Positions 25,930 to 34,601 of a stretch of 46,841 nt of DNA are shown one piece after another; position 1 is the first letter of the stretch, and the number at the start of each line of letters is the position of its first letter. This DNA comes from Calditrichales bacterium (lineage in GTDB: Bacteria; Calditrichota; Calditrichia; Calditrichales; J004): NCBI GenBank assembly GCA_015493745.1, contig WGCN01000161.1:1-46841 (forward strand). Reading direction: 5' to 3'. The notes beneath the pieces were generated by a model. The model was not told the DNA's origin. It searched no databases and worked only from the letters and a program-made list of their open reading frames with translations. The position numbers and the translations under genes were made by a program.

Positions 25930-27087
25930 ATGGCCAAAAACATTACCGGCCGGCCCGGGCTTTACGTACATATACCCTATTGTGACACCAAATGTGCCTA
26001 TTGCGATTTCTACTCCATCACCCGGCAGGACAGCCGGGCCGGATTTATCCCGGCGCTGATCCGCGAGATTCAGAGCTACGGCCGGGAACCCTATACCACC
26101 CGCCCCTTTGATACCATCTATTTCGGCGGCGGCACCCCCTCCCTGCTCAGCCCCGGTGAACTGGAACAGATTCTCGAAGCGTTGCACCAGACCTTTCCCA
26201 TTCACAGCGGCTGCGAAATAACACTGGAAGCCAACCCGGGCACCATTGGGCCGGAGAAGCTTAAGGCCTTTAAAAGCCTGGGGGTTAACCGTCTGAGCAT
26301 GGGCGTGCAAAGTTTTGACGATACGGATTTAAAAGCGCTGGGACGGATTCACTCCGCCCGCCAGGCCGTTCAATCCTTTTCCGAAGCCCGCCAGGCCGGT
26401 TTTGACAATATCAGCCTGGATCTTATTTTTGCCCTGCCCGGACAAACCCTTGGACGGTGGGAACTAAACCTGCAACGGATACGGGCCCTGGCTCCCGAAC
26501 ATATTTCCGCCTATAACCTGATCTATGAAGAGGGTACCCTGTTCCACCGCTGGCGGGAAGAGGGCAAAATAAAACCCGCCCCGGATATCCTGGAACAAAA
26601 GCTTTATGAAACAACCATCGGGGCCTTGGAAAAGGCCGGTTATATTTTATACGAAGTGTCTAATTTTTCCCGGGGCGAACAATACTATTCCCGGCATAAC
26701 AGTAAATATTGGGACCATACCCCCTACCTGGGCTTTGGCCCTTCCGCCCACAGCTACTGGCCGGAACAGCGCTGGAGCAACATACGTTCCGCCACCGGTT
26801 ACAACCGCCAAATAGAGGCCGGTGAGTCGGTGGTTCGTTTTAAGGAACAGCTTGACGATGAAACGCGTATGTTTGAAACAGTAATGCTGGGGTTGCGTAC
26901 CCGGGCGGGAATCGATTTAAAACGTTTTACCGGCCGTTTCCACTCCGGCTTTGATACACTCTTCAGGCATCAGACCGAAGAGTTGATCCGCGGCGGCTTT
27001 GCCCGTTTTGAGGACGATCATTTCCGCTTAACAGCCAAAGGACTTATGATTTGCGATGAAATCATTCCCCATTTCCACCATGGCTAA
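25930..27087 (+). CDS. hemW: Radical SAM heme chaperone HemW
   Basis: A 385-aa HemN-like radical SAM protein. The 4Fe-4S cluster cysteines are C18, C22 and C25 in PYCDTKCAYCDF, followed by FGGGTPSLL (SAM contact), EANPGT, and RLSMGVQSFDDTDLKALGR. The short form, with no N-terminal extension, and the CxxxCxxC spacing identify HemW (heme insertion into respiratory enzymes) rather than coproporphyrinogen dehydrogenase HemN. The C-terminal domain carries LGFGPSAHSYWPEQRW. It starts 14 bp after lepB and overlaps the start of the TPR gene by eight bases. Confidence 0.93.
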   Translation: MAKNITGRPGLYVHIPYCDTKCAYCDFYSITRQDSRAGFIPALIREIQSYGREPYTTRPFDTIYFGGGTPSLLSPGELEQILEALHQTFPIHSGCEITLEANPGTIGPEKLKAFKSLGVNRLSMGVQSFDDTDLKALGRIHSARQAVQSFSEARQAGFDNISLDLIFALPGQTLGRWELNLQRIRALAPEHISAYNLIYEEGTLFHRWREEGKIKPAPDILEQKLYETTIGALEKAGYILYEVSNFSRGEQYYSRHNSKYWDHTPYLGFGPSAHSYWPEQRWSNIRSATGYNRQIEAGESVVRFKEQLDDETRMFETVMLGLRTRAGIDLKRFTGRFHSGFDTLFRHQTEELIRGGFARFEDDHFRLTAKGLMICDEIIPHFHHG

Positions 27088-28879
27088 AGCCTTGTTGATT
27101 TTGTTGTTATGGAGCGCCTTCGGCCAGGCCCAGGGCAGCTATAACGAAAAAGTTAAACTCTCCGAGCGGTTGATGCGCGCCGGGCAATATGCCTCGGCCT
27201 TATCGACGCTCCAGTCACTTTACCGTGAAGGAAAGATTACCCCCAAGGTGATCAACAACATCAGCCGCTGCTATCAGGAACTGAATCTTTATGATGAACG
27301 CATCGCTTTTCTGGAGGATGTTGTACGGCGAAAGCCCGCTGTATACCCCTATCGTATCACCCTGGGCACGGCCTGGTTTTTAAAGCATGAAAAGGAAAGA
27401 GCCCTGGAAATATGGCGGCAGGTTTTAACTCAGGGCCGCGAAGACGCCATGCGTTATCGCCTGGTGGCTCAGGCCATGTACAGTGTCCGCCTGCTGGATG
27501 AGGCCATCGATGTTTACAAACAGGCGCTGCGCGCCTTCCCGCAACAAACAAGTTTTCTGATGGATATCGCCAACCTGTACCGTGCCCAGTTGAACTATGA
27601 GCAGGCGGCCAGGTATTACCTGGCTTACCTGCGCCAAAAACCCGGACAATATTCCTACATACGTTCCATGATGCTTAACATGGCGCGCGACGGCGAACAT
27701 ACCGAACGCCTGATCACGGTTATCCGGGAGGAGGACAAGGGACGGGACCCCCGTATCCGGGAGTTGCTGGCCTATATGTATATGCGGGACGGAAATTTTG
27801 AAAAGGCTTTTGAAATCGTGCGCGGGATTGAAGCCCGGACAAAAGGAAAACCGGTTTTTACCTATCTGAACCGTTTTATCAACGAGGCGGAACGCAGCAA
27901 AGCCTGGCCCTGGGCCATACGCGGTTACGAACTGATGCTGGAAAAGACCGGCGGCGTGCGCGCGGCCGCTCCAACCTATCACCTGGCCCGTTCACATTAT
28001 GCCTACGCGCGCACCTTACGGGAACGGTCTCCGCAAAAAGCCGGCGATCATATCGAACAGGCTTTGCGGTTACTGGAATCTCTGATTACCAGTCAAAGCC
28101 ATCAAAAAGTACGGGCCGCTCTTTTAGCCGGTGACATCCACAAGGATTATTTTAACGATCTGGATGAAGCCCTTCACTACTACACCCGTTTCCCCGTCAG
28201 CACCGGCGGTACGGGCAGCGGTGATGCCCTGCGCCTAAAACTGGCCGATGTTTACCTGTTAAAGAACGACCTTAAAGCAGCCCTGACCTTTTACGCCTCC
28301 GTGACTTCGGATCGCTATAAGTCCTTCGGGTTATGGCAACAGGCTGAAATCGCCTTTTATCAAAGCCGGTTTCAAAAGGCCAAAAAGCTCTACCGTTCCC
28401 TGTTGGGACAAACCGGTCTGTCCGACTCCCTTTCCAACAACATCCTGGAGCGGTTGTTTTTGCTGAACAACCTCAACCGTGACAGCCTGGCCCTGAGCAA
28501 CTATGCCCATGCCGCCCTGCTTCAAAGGCAGAAAAAGGAGAGTGAAGCCGCCGGGGAGTTTTCCCAGTTAGCGACCACCGGCGGCTCCTTGTCCCGTTTG
28601 GCGGCCACCGCCGCCATCCGGCTATACAGTCGTCTTAAAAAGTATGATGCCGCCATAGCCACAGCCCACGCCTGGCTGGAAAACAATAAAGAGGATGAAA
28701 AGGCGGACGAGATATTTTTTCTGCTGGCCGGACTGTATCAAAAAAGAGATGAAAAAGGACGGGCCCTGGCCGTTTTTGAAATCATCCTGCAAAAATTCCC
28801 CTACAGCTTTTATACCGATGAAGCGCGCCGGCAAGCCAGGGAAATAAGCGAGACCCTTAACACCCAAAAGGCGGATTAA
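27080..28879 (+). CDS. Secreted tetratricopeptide-repeat protein
   Basis: A 599-aa protein with signal peptide (MAKALLILLLWSAFGQAQGS) and then almost only helical TPR-like repeats: examples are EKVKLSERLMRAGQYASALS, AIDVYKQALRAFPQQTSFLM, AARYYLAYLRQKPGQYSYI and ALAVFEIILQKFPYSFYTDE. There is no enzymatic motif, so it is probably a periplasmic scaffold. The ATG at 27080 is chosen because the signal peptide starts there and it overlaps the hemW stop (ATGGCTAA); an upstream in-frame ATG at 27056 would break the leader. The next gene, a secreted GATase-like protein, starts three bases after its stop, so the two probably work together. Which partner it binds is unknown. Confidence 0.85.
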   Translation: MAKALLILLLWSAFGQAQGSYNEKVKLSERLMRAGQYASALSTLQSLYREGKITPKVINNISRCYQELNLYDERIAFLEDVVRRKPAVYPYRITLGTAWFLKHEKERALEIWRQVLTQGREDAMRYRLVAQAMYSVRLLDEAIDVYKQALRAFPQQTSFLMDIANLYRAQLNYEQAARYYLAYLRQKPGQYSYIRSMMLNMARDGEHTERLITVIREEDKGRDPRIRELLAYMYMRDGNFEKAFEIVRGIEARTKGKPVFTYLNRFINEAERSKAWPWAIRGYELMLEKTGGVRAAAPTYHLARSHYAYARTLRERSPQKAGDHIEQALRLLESLITSQSHQKVRAALLAGDIHKDYFNDLDEALHYYTRFPVSTGGTGSGDALRLKLADVYLLKNDLKAALTFYASVTSDRYKSFGLWQQAEIAFYQSRFQKAKKLYRSLLGQTGLSDSLSNNILERLFLLNNLNRDSLALSNYAHAALLQRQKKESEAAGEFSQLATTGGSLSRLAATAAIRLYSRLKKYDAAIATAHAWLENNKEDEKADEIFFLLAGLYQKRDEKGRALAVFEIILQKFPYSFYTDEARRQAREISETLNTQKAD

Positions 28880-28882
28880 ACC

Positions 28883-30139
28883 ATGTTGAAAAAAATCTCC
28901 CTTTTTCTCCTGGCCGGAGTCTTCCTGATCCGGGCCCAGTACCTGCTCATTCCCATGGATAACAGCCAGCAAAACCACCTTAAAGCCTACGGTGTGGCTT
29001 ATCAGGTGTTAAAAAGCAATATCAATGTGGAATGGCTGCTCAACTACCGCGGCGGCTCGTTCCTGTTTACCGCCGCCCCCCTCTTTGAGCAGATGCTGCA
29101 ATTGCGCGGCGTAAGCTATACCGTGATTGACGCCGGAACGGTAAACGGGATTTATGCCGAAATCGAGCAAAACAATATGGAAAAGGTCTTGCTGGAAAAG
29201 GCGCCCAAAATCGCCGTCTACTCGCCGCCGGGCTATCAGCCCTGGGACGATGCCGTTACCCTGGCCATGAGCTACGCCGAAATCGAATATGACGTGATAT
29301 ATGATCGTGAGGTGTTAGAGGATAAGCTGAGCGACTATGACTGGCTGCACCTGCACCATGAAGATTTTACGGGTCAGTATGGCAAGTTCTGGAGCAGCTT
29401 CCGCAATGAAAGCTGGTATATCCGCCGGCAACAGGAGTCCGAAAAACGGGCTGCCGATCTGGGCTTTGGTAAAGTCTCCCGCGAAAAGCTGGCCGTGGCC
29501 CGGGCAATCCGCGACTATGTAAAAAAAGGCGGATTTCTGTTTGCCATGTGTTCGGCAACCGATGCCCTGGATATCGCCCTGAGCGCATACAAAACGGATA
29601 TATGCGCCGAGGTCTTTGACGGCGACCCCATTGATCCCGACTATGCCAAAAAACTGGATTTCAGCCAAACCTTTGCCTTTACCGGTTTTAAGCTCATCCC
29701 CGATCCCGTTATCTATGAGTATTCGGACATCGATGTGCCGCCCAGCAATCAACCCCGTTTACGCGATCCGGAGAGCGACTATTTTTCATTGTTTGAATTT
29801 TCCGCCAAATATGACCCCGTGCCCACCATGCTTACCCAAAATCACGTTTCTCTGGTAAAGGGCTTTATGGGCCAAACCACCATGTTCCGGGAAAGTAAGA
29901 TAAAATCGGCCGTCACCATTATGGGCAAGATCGAAGGCACGGATGAGGTAAAATATATTCACGGTATGCTGGGCAAAGGCACTTTCACCTTCTACGGCGG
30001 CCATGATCCCGAAGATTATACACACCGTGTGGGAGACCCGCCCACGGATTTGGACCTGCACCGTAACTCCCCCGGCTACCGGTTGATACTCAACAATGTG
30101 CTTTTTCCGGCCGCACGCAAGAAAAAACTTAAAACCTGA
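28883..30139 (+). CDS. Secreted glutamine-amidotransferase-like protein
   Basis: A 418-aa protein with a short signal peptide (LFLLAGVFLIRAQ). From memory, close relatives in Bacteroidota are labelled asparagine synthetase B, but no AsnB motif is visible. The pattern is closer to the class I amidotransferase-like (BPL_N/ThuA) fold: KIAVYSPPGYQPWDDAVTLA, DYDWLHLHHEDFTGQYG, a nucleophile-elbow-like GGFLFAMCSATDALD with C223, and a late TFYGGHDPED with H374 that could complete a Cys-His pair. It begins three bases after the TPR gene and precedes yjbQ by eight bp. An exported enzyme or binding protein acting with the TPR scaffold is plausible. The substrate is unknown. Confidence 0.75.
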   Translation: MLKKISLFLLAGVFLIRAQYLLIPMDNSQQNHLKAYGVAYQVLKSNINVEWLLNYRGGSFLFTAAPLFEQMLQLRGVSYTVIDAGTVNGIYAEIEQNNMEKVLLEKAPKIAVYSPPGYQPWDDAVTLAMSYAEIEYDVIYDREVLEDKLSDYDWLHLHHEDFTGQYGKFWSSFRNESWYIRRQQESEKRAADLGFGKVSREKLAVARAIRDYVKKGGFLFAMCSATDALDIALSAYKTDICAEVFDGDPIDPDYAKKLDFSQTFAFTGFKLIPDPVIYEYSDIDVPPSNQPRLRDPESDYFSLFEFSAKYDPVPTMLTQNHVSLVKGFMGQTTMFRESKIKSAVTIMGKIEGTDEVKYIHGMLGKGTFTFYGGHDPEDYTHRVGDPPTDLDLHRNSPGYRLILNNVLFPAARKKKLKT

Positions 30140-30147
30140 GGGGAACC

Positions 30148-30546
30148 ATGTATAAGTTCACACTTAAAAGCCACTCCCGTACGGAATTCATCGACATAAC
30201 TTCTGAAGTCCGGCGCATCGTTGCCGAGAGTAAAATTAATGAAGGCATGGTCGTTATTTTTATACCCCATACCACAGCCGGCATCACCATCAATGAAAAC
30301 GCGGATCCTGATGTCCCGAGAGACATGATTTTCGAAATGAACAAGGTCATCCCTTTTGAGGACGGTTACCATCATTTTGAAGGCAACTCCGCCGCGCACA
30401 TAAAAGCATCCCTGTTCGGATCCTCGGTATCGGTAATCCTTTCCGGGGGCCGGTTAATGCTCGGTCGCTGGCAGGGCATCTTTTTTTGTGAGTTTGACGG
30501 GCCGCGCACACGGGAGGTCTGGATTAAAATAAACCGTGACCTTTAA
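30148..30546 (+). CDS. yjbQ: YjbQ family protein (UPF0047)
   Basis: A 132-aa member of the YjbQ/UPF0047 family, a small trimeric fold reported to have weak thiamine-phosphate synthase activity in E. coli; its true role is unclear. Conserved blocks are FIPHTTAGITINENADPDVP, a histidine-rich YHHFEGNSAAHIKAS, and LGRWQGIFFCEFDGPRTR. The histidines fit a metal site. AGGGGAA precedes the ATG at 30148. No thiamine gene is nearby, so context does not support a thiamine role. Confidence 0.92.
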   Translation: MYKFTLKSHSRTEFIDITSEVRRIVAESKINEGMVVIFIPHTTAGITINENADPDVPRDMIFEMNKVIPFEDGYHHFEGNSAAHIKASLFGSSVSVILSGGRLMLGRWQGIFFCEFDGPRTREVWIKINRDL

Positions 30547-30619
30547 TCAATTGATCAAAAGAAACATTAAATGTAAATTGGCTACTCAGCCCAAGCCATA
30601 GAAACAGGAGCTCAAAAGC

Positions 30620-31963
30620 ATGCTGGAAAATACCATTGATCTTTTCACCGCCCGGATGCGGGATATCGTTTTAAAAGACCAGCGCATGGATGCCATTCCC
30701 CTGGCCTATTTAAAAACCCTGAATATCCCCCAAAGTCTGCAACACTTCTTTGAACAGGAAGTGCAAATGTGGATACGGGAGGAAGAAGAAAAATTTGAAT
30801 CGGAAAGATTTGACTATGACGAACCGCAGGTGCGTATGCTGATCGATAAGATTTTTGATCATCTTCAGGACAACGCCGTTTTCAGCCTGACGCAATTCAA
30901 CCACCTGCTGGAACGGGCCATCAAGCTGGAACTGAACTATGTCGTAAAACCGCACCGTACCCTGACCCAGTTTATTTTCCGCAACAGCGATACCGTTTCC
31001 ACCATGGAAGTATACGATACCCTGAAATATTTTTCACGGTTCGACTACTATAAGAACGCCCTGTCGGACTATTTTAACTCCAAGTATCTGCACTCCATTT
31101 CCAAAAGCCAGTTCACCGATTTGATCGATCAAATCGACAAGAAGGCTTTTGAAACCGATACCCTGGAAACAACGCTGAAAACAATCAAATCCATTATGGG
31201 AGCCATTGGCGAAGCCCAGCAAAAGGATATTGTTGACCTTTCGGTGGATGTTCTTTATGATGCCCTTAGCGACCGCAACCTTGCGGATTACGCGGAAAAA
31301 GCTCAAAAAGCCAAGTATGAAAATGAAATCACGACCTTAAATCTTGCAGAGATCGAAGCCCTGCTACGTGACGGCACCATGCCCCGCGCGGAAGCCGAGG
31401 TAGCCCCGGCCACGGAAACGGCCTTTGTTGAGTTGGAAGACATAGAAAAGCAGGCCCCGGATATTAACGTGGACGAAATAGAAGTGGCCCCCGCGACAGA
31501 AGAGGTTGTTCTTCAGGAAGAAGAACCTGAAGATGATTTTGATGATATGGATGTTGCCGAAGAAGCTTTTACCCCCTCCGTTGAGAAAACCTCGCCCCCT
31601 GTTGAAGAAAAACCGGCGGTTAAAAGCAATGTGGCCAGTGACCTGGCGGATCATGTGGCCAGGCAGATTCAATCCGATTCCCCTCTGGAAGACCTGAACA
31701 CCATGGTTGTCGGGAGAATACGCCGTAAGATCATTAAAAAACTGTTCAGGAAGAATGAACAATCTTTTCTCGATTTTCTCAATATGCTGAACAAAGAAGA
31801 AACCTGGAAATCAGCTTCACGCATTATTGACGATGTTTTTTATGAGAATGAAATAAACCCATATTCCAAGGAAGCCATTGCCCTTAGCGATATCATCTAT
31901 TTACGCTTTTTTCCTAAGGACAAGTATGTGGGAGAAAAGAGCGATGATGTCAAGTGGGATTAA
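30620..31963 (+). CDS. Conserved-looking cytoplasmic protein, unknown
   Basis: A 447-aa protein that I do not recognise. No signal peptide or membrane segment. Residues ~1-250 are mainly helical and charged (VQMWIREEEEKFESERFDYD, then FSRFDYYKNALSDYFNSKYL). Residues ~255-340 are an acidic, Pro/Ala/Glu-rich low-complexity linker (VVLQEEEPEDDFDDMDVAEE). Residues ~345-447 form a second basic-then-helical domain (VVGRIRRKIIKKLFRKNEQS). AGGAGCTC provides the ribosome site for the ATG at 30620. The end overlaps the start of the Rossmann/DUF2520 gene by 20 bp. The two-domain layout with an acidic tether suggests a scaffold or regulatory protein; this is inference. Confidence 0.75.
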   Translation: MLENTIDLFTARMRDIVLKDQRMDAIPLAYLKTLNIPQSLQHFFEQEVQMWIREEEEKFESERFDYDEPQVRMLIDKIFDHLQDNAVFSLTQFNHLLERAIKLELNYVVKPHRTLTQFIFRNSDTVSTMEVYDTLKYFSRFDYYKNALSDYFNSKYLHSISKSQFTDLIDQIDKKAFETDTLETTLKTIKSIMGAIGEAQQKDIVDLSVDVLYDALSDRNLADYAEKAQKAKYENEITTLNLAEIEALLRDGTMPRAEAEVAPATETAFVELEDIEKQAPDINVDEIEVAPATEEVVLQEEEPEDDFDDMDVAEEAFTPSVEKTSPPVEEKPAVKSNVASDLADHVARQIQSDSPLEDLNTMVVGRIRRKIIKKLFRKNEQSFLDFLNMLNKEETWKSASRIIDDVFYENEINPYSKEAIALSDIIYLRFFPKDKYVGEKSDDVKWD

Positions 31964-32822
31964 TAGCGGCAAACGCTTTCTGATCATTGGCGCCGGCAAC
32001 CTGGGCACTTCCCTCTACCGGCTGCTCGACCACCTTTACCCCGGAACGGTTCACCTGTATGGTCTTCTTGAAAAGAATCAGTTCCAGTCAAAATATTTGG
32101 CCGAGGACGACTACAGCAATTTTCTAACCATCGAGATGGTCAATAATCTGCAGGTTATATTTCTTGCTGTTCCCGATGACTCACTGAAAGAAGCGACACG
32201 CAAGCTGTTGCTGTTTAAACAACACGGACGCATCGTTTTGCACAGCAGCGGTGCTTTGGGATCGGACGAGCTGGATCACGTCCGTAAACGAGGCGCCCAT
32301 TGCGGCAGTTGGCACCCCATGCAAAGCTTTCCGCAAAAATTTCTCCCCCCGGAACACTGGCGGAATATCATTTTTTCTTTTGAAGGGGACGAAGAGTGCC
32401 GCCCTTTCGTTGAAGAGCTGACCGAAAAAACAGATTCTAAGCTTCTTCATCTTACGGTCGATCAAAAACTGGCTCTGCACATAGCGGGCGTTTTTACCGC
32501 CAACTATACCACCGCGCTGGTCAACCTGGCCGAAGGCATCCTGATAAACGCCGGCATAAAGGATATACCTAAAAACAAAATACTGGCTCCCTTGTTAAAA
32601 GGAGTGGCCGAGAACCTGGAGAAGGCTCCCTCCGATTCCATTTTAAGCGGCCCGGCCAAACGCGGAGACATAAATGTACTGCGTAAACATCTGCAATATC
32701 TGCGTTTAACACAGGGCCCGGCCGACACCTATCTGGACATGGTGAAGCTGTTGCTGAAGAATCCCCGCTTTAATATCCCCAACAGCGCCAAGATCGAGGA
32801 GATACTGACAAAGTTCCTGTAA
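31944..32822 (+). CDS. Rossmann-like and DUF2520 domain protein
   Basis: A 292-aa protein with an N-terminal NAD(P)-binding Rossmann fold (RFLIIGAGNLGTSLYRLLD, residues ~10-28; VIFLAVPDDSLKEA) and a C-terminal helical DUF2520 domain with the conserved HSSGALGSDEL, GSWHPMQSFP and LALHIAGVFTANYTTALVNL blocks. It resembles the ProC/6-phosphogluconate dehydrogenase superfamily, so an NADP-dependent reductase is likely, but no substrate is known to me. The start is taken at the first of two adjacent ATGs at 31944/31947 that overlap the upstream gene; an earlier in-frame ATG at 31878 would lie deep inside that gene. The CoA-binding gene follows after four bp. Confidence 0.88.
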   Translation: MMSSGINSGKRFLIIGAGNLGTSLYRLLDHLYPGTVHLYGLLEKNQFQSKYLAEDDYSNFLTIEMVNNLQVIFLAVPDDSLKEATRKLLLFKQHGRIVLHSSGALGSDELDHVRKRGAHCGSWHPMQSFPQKFLPPEHWRNIIFSFEGDEECRPFVEELTEKTDSKLLHLTVDQKLALHIAGVFTANYTTALVNLAEGILINAGIKDIPKNKILAPLLKGVAENLEKAPSDSILSGPAKRGDINVLRKHLQYLRLTQGPADTYLDMVKLLLKNPRFNIPNSAKIEEILTKFL

Positions 32823-32826
32823 TATT

Positions 32827-33228
32827 ATGGATGCCATCGAAGCCGTATTAAAAGAATATAACACCATTGCCGTTGTCGGTCTTTCCGATAACCCCTGGCG
32901 CCCCAGCCATTCTGTCAGCGCTTATATGCGGGAACATGGCTATAAGATCATACCCGTCAATCCCAATCATAAAACACTCCTGGGCGTTCCATGTTACCCC
33001 GATCTTGCCGTCATCCCGGAACCGGTGGCAATTGTCAATATCTTCCGCCGCCCGGAAGCCGTCCCGGCCATAGTTGACCAGGCCATCGCCATCAACGCCC
33101 GGGTCATCTGGATGCAATTGGGCGTCTATCATGCCGAAGCGGCGGAAAAAGCCACCCGGGCCGGTCTGACCGTCATTATGGATCGTTGTATCAAGATTGA
33201 GCACAGGCGGATTTTCTCCGCATCGTAA
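32827..33228 (+). CDS. CoA-binding domain protein (YccU-like)
   Basis: A 133-aa single-domain CoA_binding_2 protein with a Rossmann fold. Blocks: NTIAVVGLSDNPWRPSHSV (nucleotide loop), MREHGYKIIPVNPNH, VAIVNIFRRPEAVPAIV, WMQLGVYHAEAAEKA, and the closing VIMDRCIKIEHRR with a conserved cysteine. Such proteins bind CoA or related nucleotides, and the enzymatic role is not settled. It starts four bp after the DUF2520 gene and is probably the last gene of the lepA-led run. Confidence 0.92.
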   Translation: MDAIEAVLKEYNTIAVVGLSDNPWRPSHSVSAYMREHGYKIIPVNPNHKTLLGVPCYPDLAVIPEPVAIVNIFRRPEAVPAIVDQAIAINARVIWMQLGVYHAEAAEKATRAGLTVIMDRCIKIEHRRIFSAS

Positions 33229-33393
33229 CGCCGACGCGTTGGAGGCTTCCGTCAGGTCATGACATGGTTGGCGCGTGTCAGTCAATGATAAGCACGGTAC
33301 ATATACCTTTCCCCGCCTTATCCCCTTTTCGCAAAAAGCATACCGTTCGATAAAACTCATTTTGAAATGTAAAGCGACCTTTTTCCTTTCCGT

Positions 33394-33437
33394 GAACCAT
33401 TTGGTTCATATCACCGGAGATTGTGTTCCATCCGGTG
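33394..33437. repeat. Two adjacent inverted repeats in 418-bp gap
   Basis: GAACCA/TGGTTC with a two-base loop (33394-33407) and CACCGGA/TCCGGTG with a 12-base loop (33412-33437) stand four bp apart in the non-coding stretch 33229-33646. They could fold in RNA after the CoA-binding gene or act as operator half-sites. No T-run follows either, so a simple terminator is unlikely. The rest of the gap shows no open frame with a ribosome site. Confidence 0.45.
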
Positions 33438-33505
33438 CGTGCCCCCAAACACGCTTTTCATCATATCATAATGTTTTTATTAAACTTACATACAAAACCC
33501 CTTTT

Positions 33506-33520
33506 TGGCACATTAATTGA
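33506..33520 (+). promoter_or_regulatory. Sigma-54-like promoter before lipoprotein gene
   Basis: TGGCAC-N5-TTGA with the spacing of a -24/-12 element (consensus TGGCAC-N5-TTGCW; the last invariant C is replaced by A). The predicted start would be near 33532, giving a leader of about 115 nt for the gene at 33647. One mismatch in the -12 GC is a serious deviation, so this is only a candidate. Confidence 0.25.
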
Positions 33521-33646
33521 CTTAAGTAAGACATCCTGATTGTGAAGAACTCACAGGGACAAACCACGAACAGAGTCTGAAACCGCGGTAACAAACAACA
33601 GACCAGCTCATCACAACACACAATCCTAAAATGAAAGGAACAGACA

Positions 33647-34546
33647 ATGCTATCTTCCAAACAGACACCGTTATCCATTTTAACCAGGGGGCTTATGCTT
33701 ATTTCTTCGCTTTTCCTGTTTATAAATTGCGATAAAAGCAACAGCCTATCGGCAGAGGATGATCTGTACACCGACGAACAGGCCGCCGAAGCCATCGCCT
33801 CCGGTATGGCCGCGGAGAGTGGTGGCGCCGTGGATCAAATGAGCGACCTTTCCTCCCTGGCGGGCGTGGAAGGCATTCAAAACATGGCCGACGCCGCCCG
33901 CAGCCTGGCCAAGAAAAACGGAGACCGGGTAACCGCCATCGATACCTCCTATGATGAGAACAACGGAAAGTGGACGATTGCCGTAAGCATTGAGCGCGCG
34001 ATACCGCAACGGAACTTTACAGCACGGTTTTACCGTGTTTACTCCGTGCAATACCTGAAGGGCGGACAATTTCAGAAATACTATATCACCAACGGGGATA
34101 CGGCCAACACCATAAAGTTTGATATTGTCGAGGGCACGGGCAACGTGCAAAGCCTGCGCCTGAAGCACCGTTTAAAAAGCCTGAGCGCCTCCTGGGTAGC
34201 CACCAATGCCAATCAACGGTTGATGGCCGTGGCCGGCAGCTATACCCGTTCGGCGGCGGACACTTTTTCCACGCGCAAGACCGTTTCCACCATGGATCAG
34301 TCGCTTACGCTGAACTTTGCGGGCATTTCTATCCCCACGGATGACAGCGAAGAGGTACCCGCGTTGATTGCCGGCGTTATGAGCGGAGATTTTGTGGCCG
34401 ATATCACCATTACGAAGGGCGAGGAATCCAGTCAAAAAAGCGTCGACCGCTCTTTTTCGGTGGCTTTTTCCTCAAAGGTTATTAAGGTTGTCATAAACGG
34501 TGGGGAGTATACGGCGGATACAACCACGGGCGAACTGGACGGATAA
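33647..34546 (+). CDS. Putative lipoprotein, unknown
   Basis: A 299-aa exported protein that I do not recognise. The N-terminus LMLISSLFLFINCDKSNSLS is a signal sequence ending in a lipobox-like INC; Asn before the Cys is unusual, and Asp follows it. Then comes an acidic, Ala-rich helix (DEQAAEAIASGMAAESGG) and a long beta-rich region (TVSTMDQSLTLNFAGI, VDRSFSVAFSSKVIKVVING) that ends at the stop. AAAGGAA precedes the ATG at 33647. The gene stands alone: 418 bp of non-coding DNA in front and a strong terminator behind. An envelope-surface role is likely; nothing more can be said. Confidence 0.8.
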   Translation: MLSSKQTPLSILTRGLMLISSLFLFINCDKSNSLSAEDDLYTDEQAAEAIASGMAAESGGAVDQMSDLSSLAGVEGIQNMADAARSLAKKNGDRVTAIDTSYDENNGKWTIAVSIERAIPQRNFTARFYRVYSVQYLKGGQFQKYYITNGDTANTIKFDIVEGTGNVQSLRLKHRLKSLSASWVATNANQRLMAVAGSYTRSAADTFSTRKTVSTMDQSLTLNFAGISIPTDDSEEVPALIAGVMSGDFVADITITKGEESSQKSVDRSFSVAFSSKVIKVVINGGEYTADTTTGELDG

Positions 34547-34565
34547 GCAAAAAAAGAATCCGGCC

Positions 34566-34598
34566 AAAGGACGGGCACCCCTTGCCCGTCCTTTTTTT
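34566..34598 (+). terminator. Rho-independent terminator after lipoprotein gene
   Basis: GGACGGGCA (34569-34577) pairs perfectly with TGCCCGTCC (34583-34591) around a CCCCT loop and is followed by TTTTTTT. It lies in the 55-bp gap between convergent genes; in the minus direction only a short T-run follows, so it mainly serves the lipoprotein gene. Confidence 0.92.
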
Positions 34599-34601
34599 AT
34601 T

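Noticed and set aside
25930..27087. Coproporphyrinogen dehydrogenase HemN
   Set aside because: The protein is of the shorter HemW type with the PYCDTKCAYCDF cluster and lacks the HemN N-terminal part.
28883..30139. Asparagine synthetase B
   Set aside because: There is no N-terminal Cys nucleophile and no ATP pyrophosphatase loop; the protein is exported.
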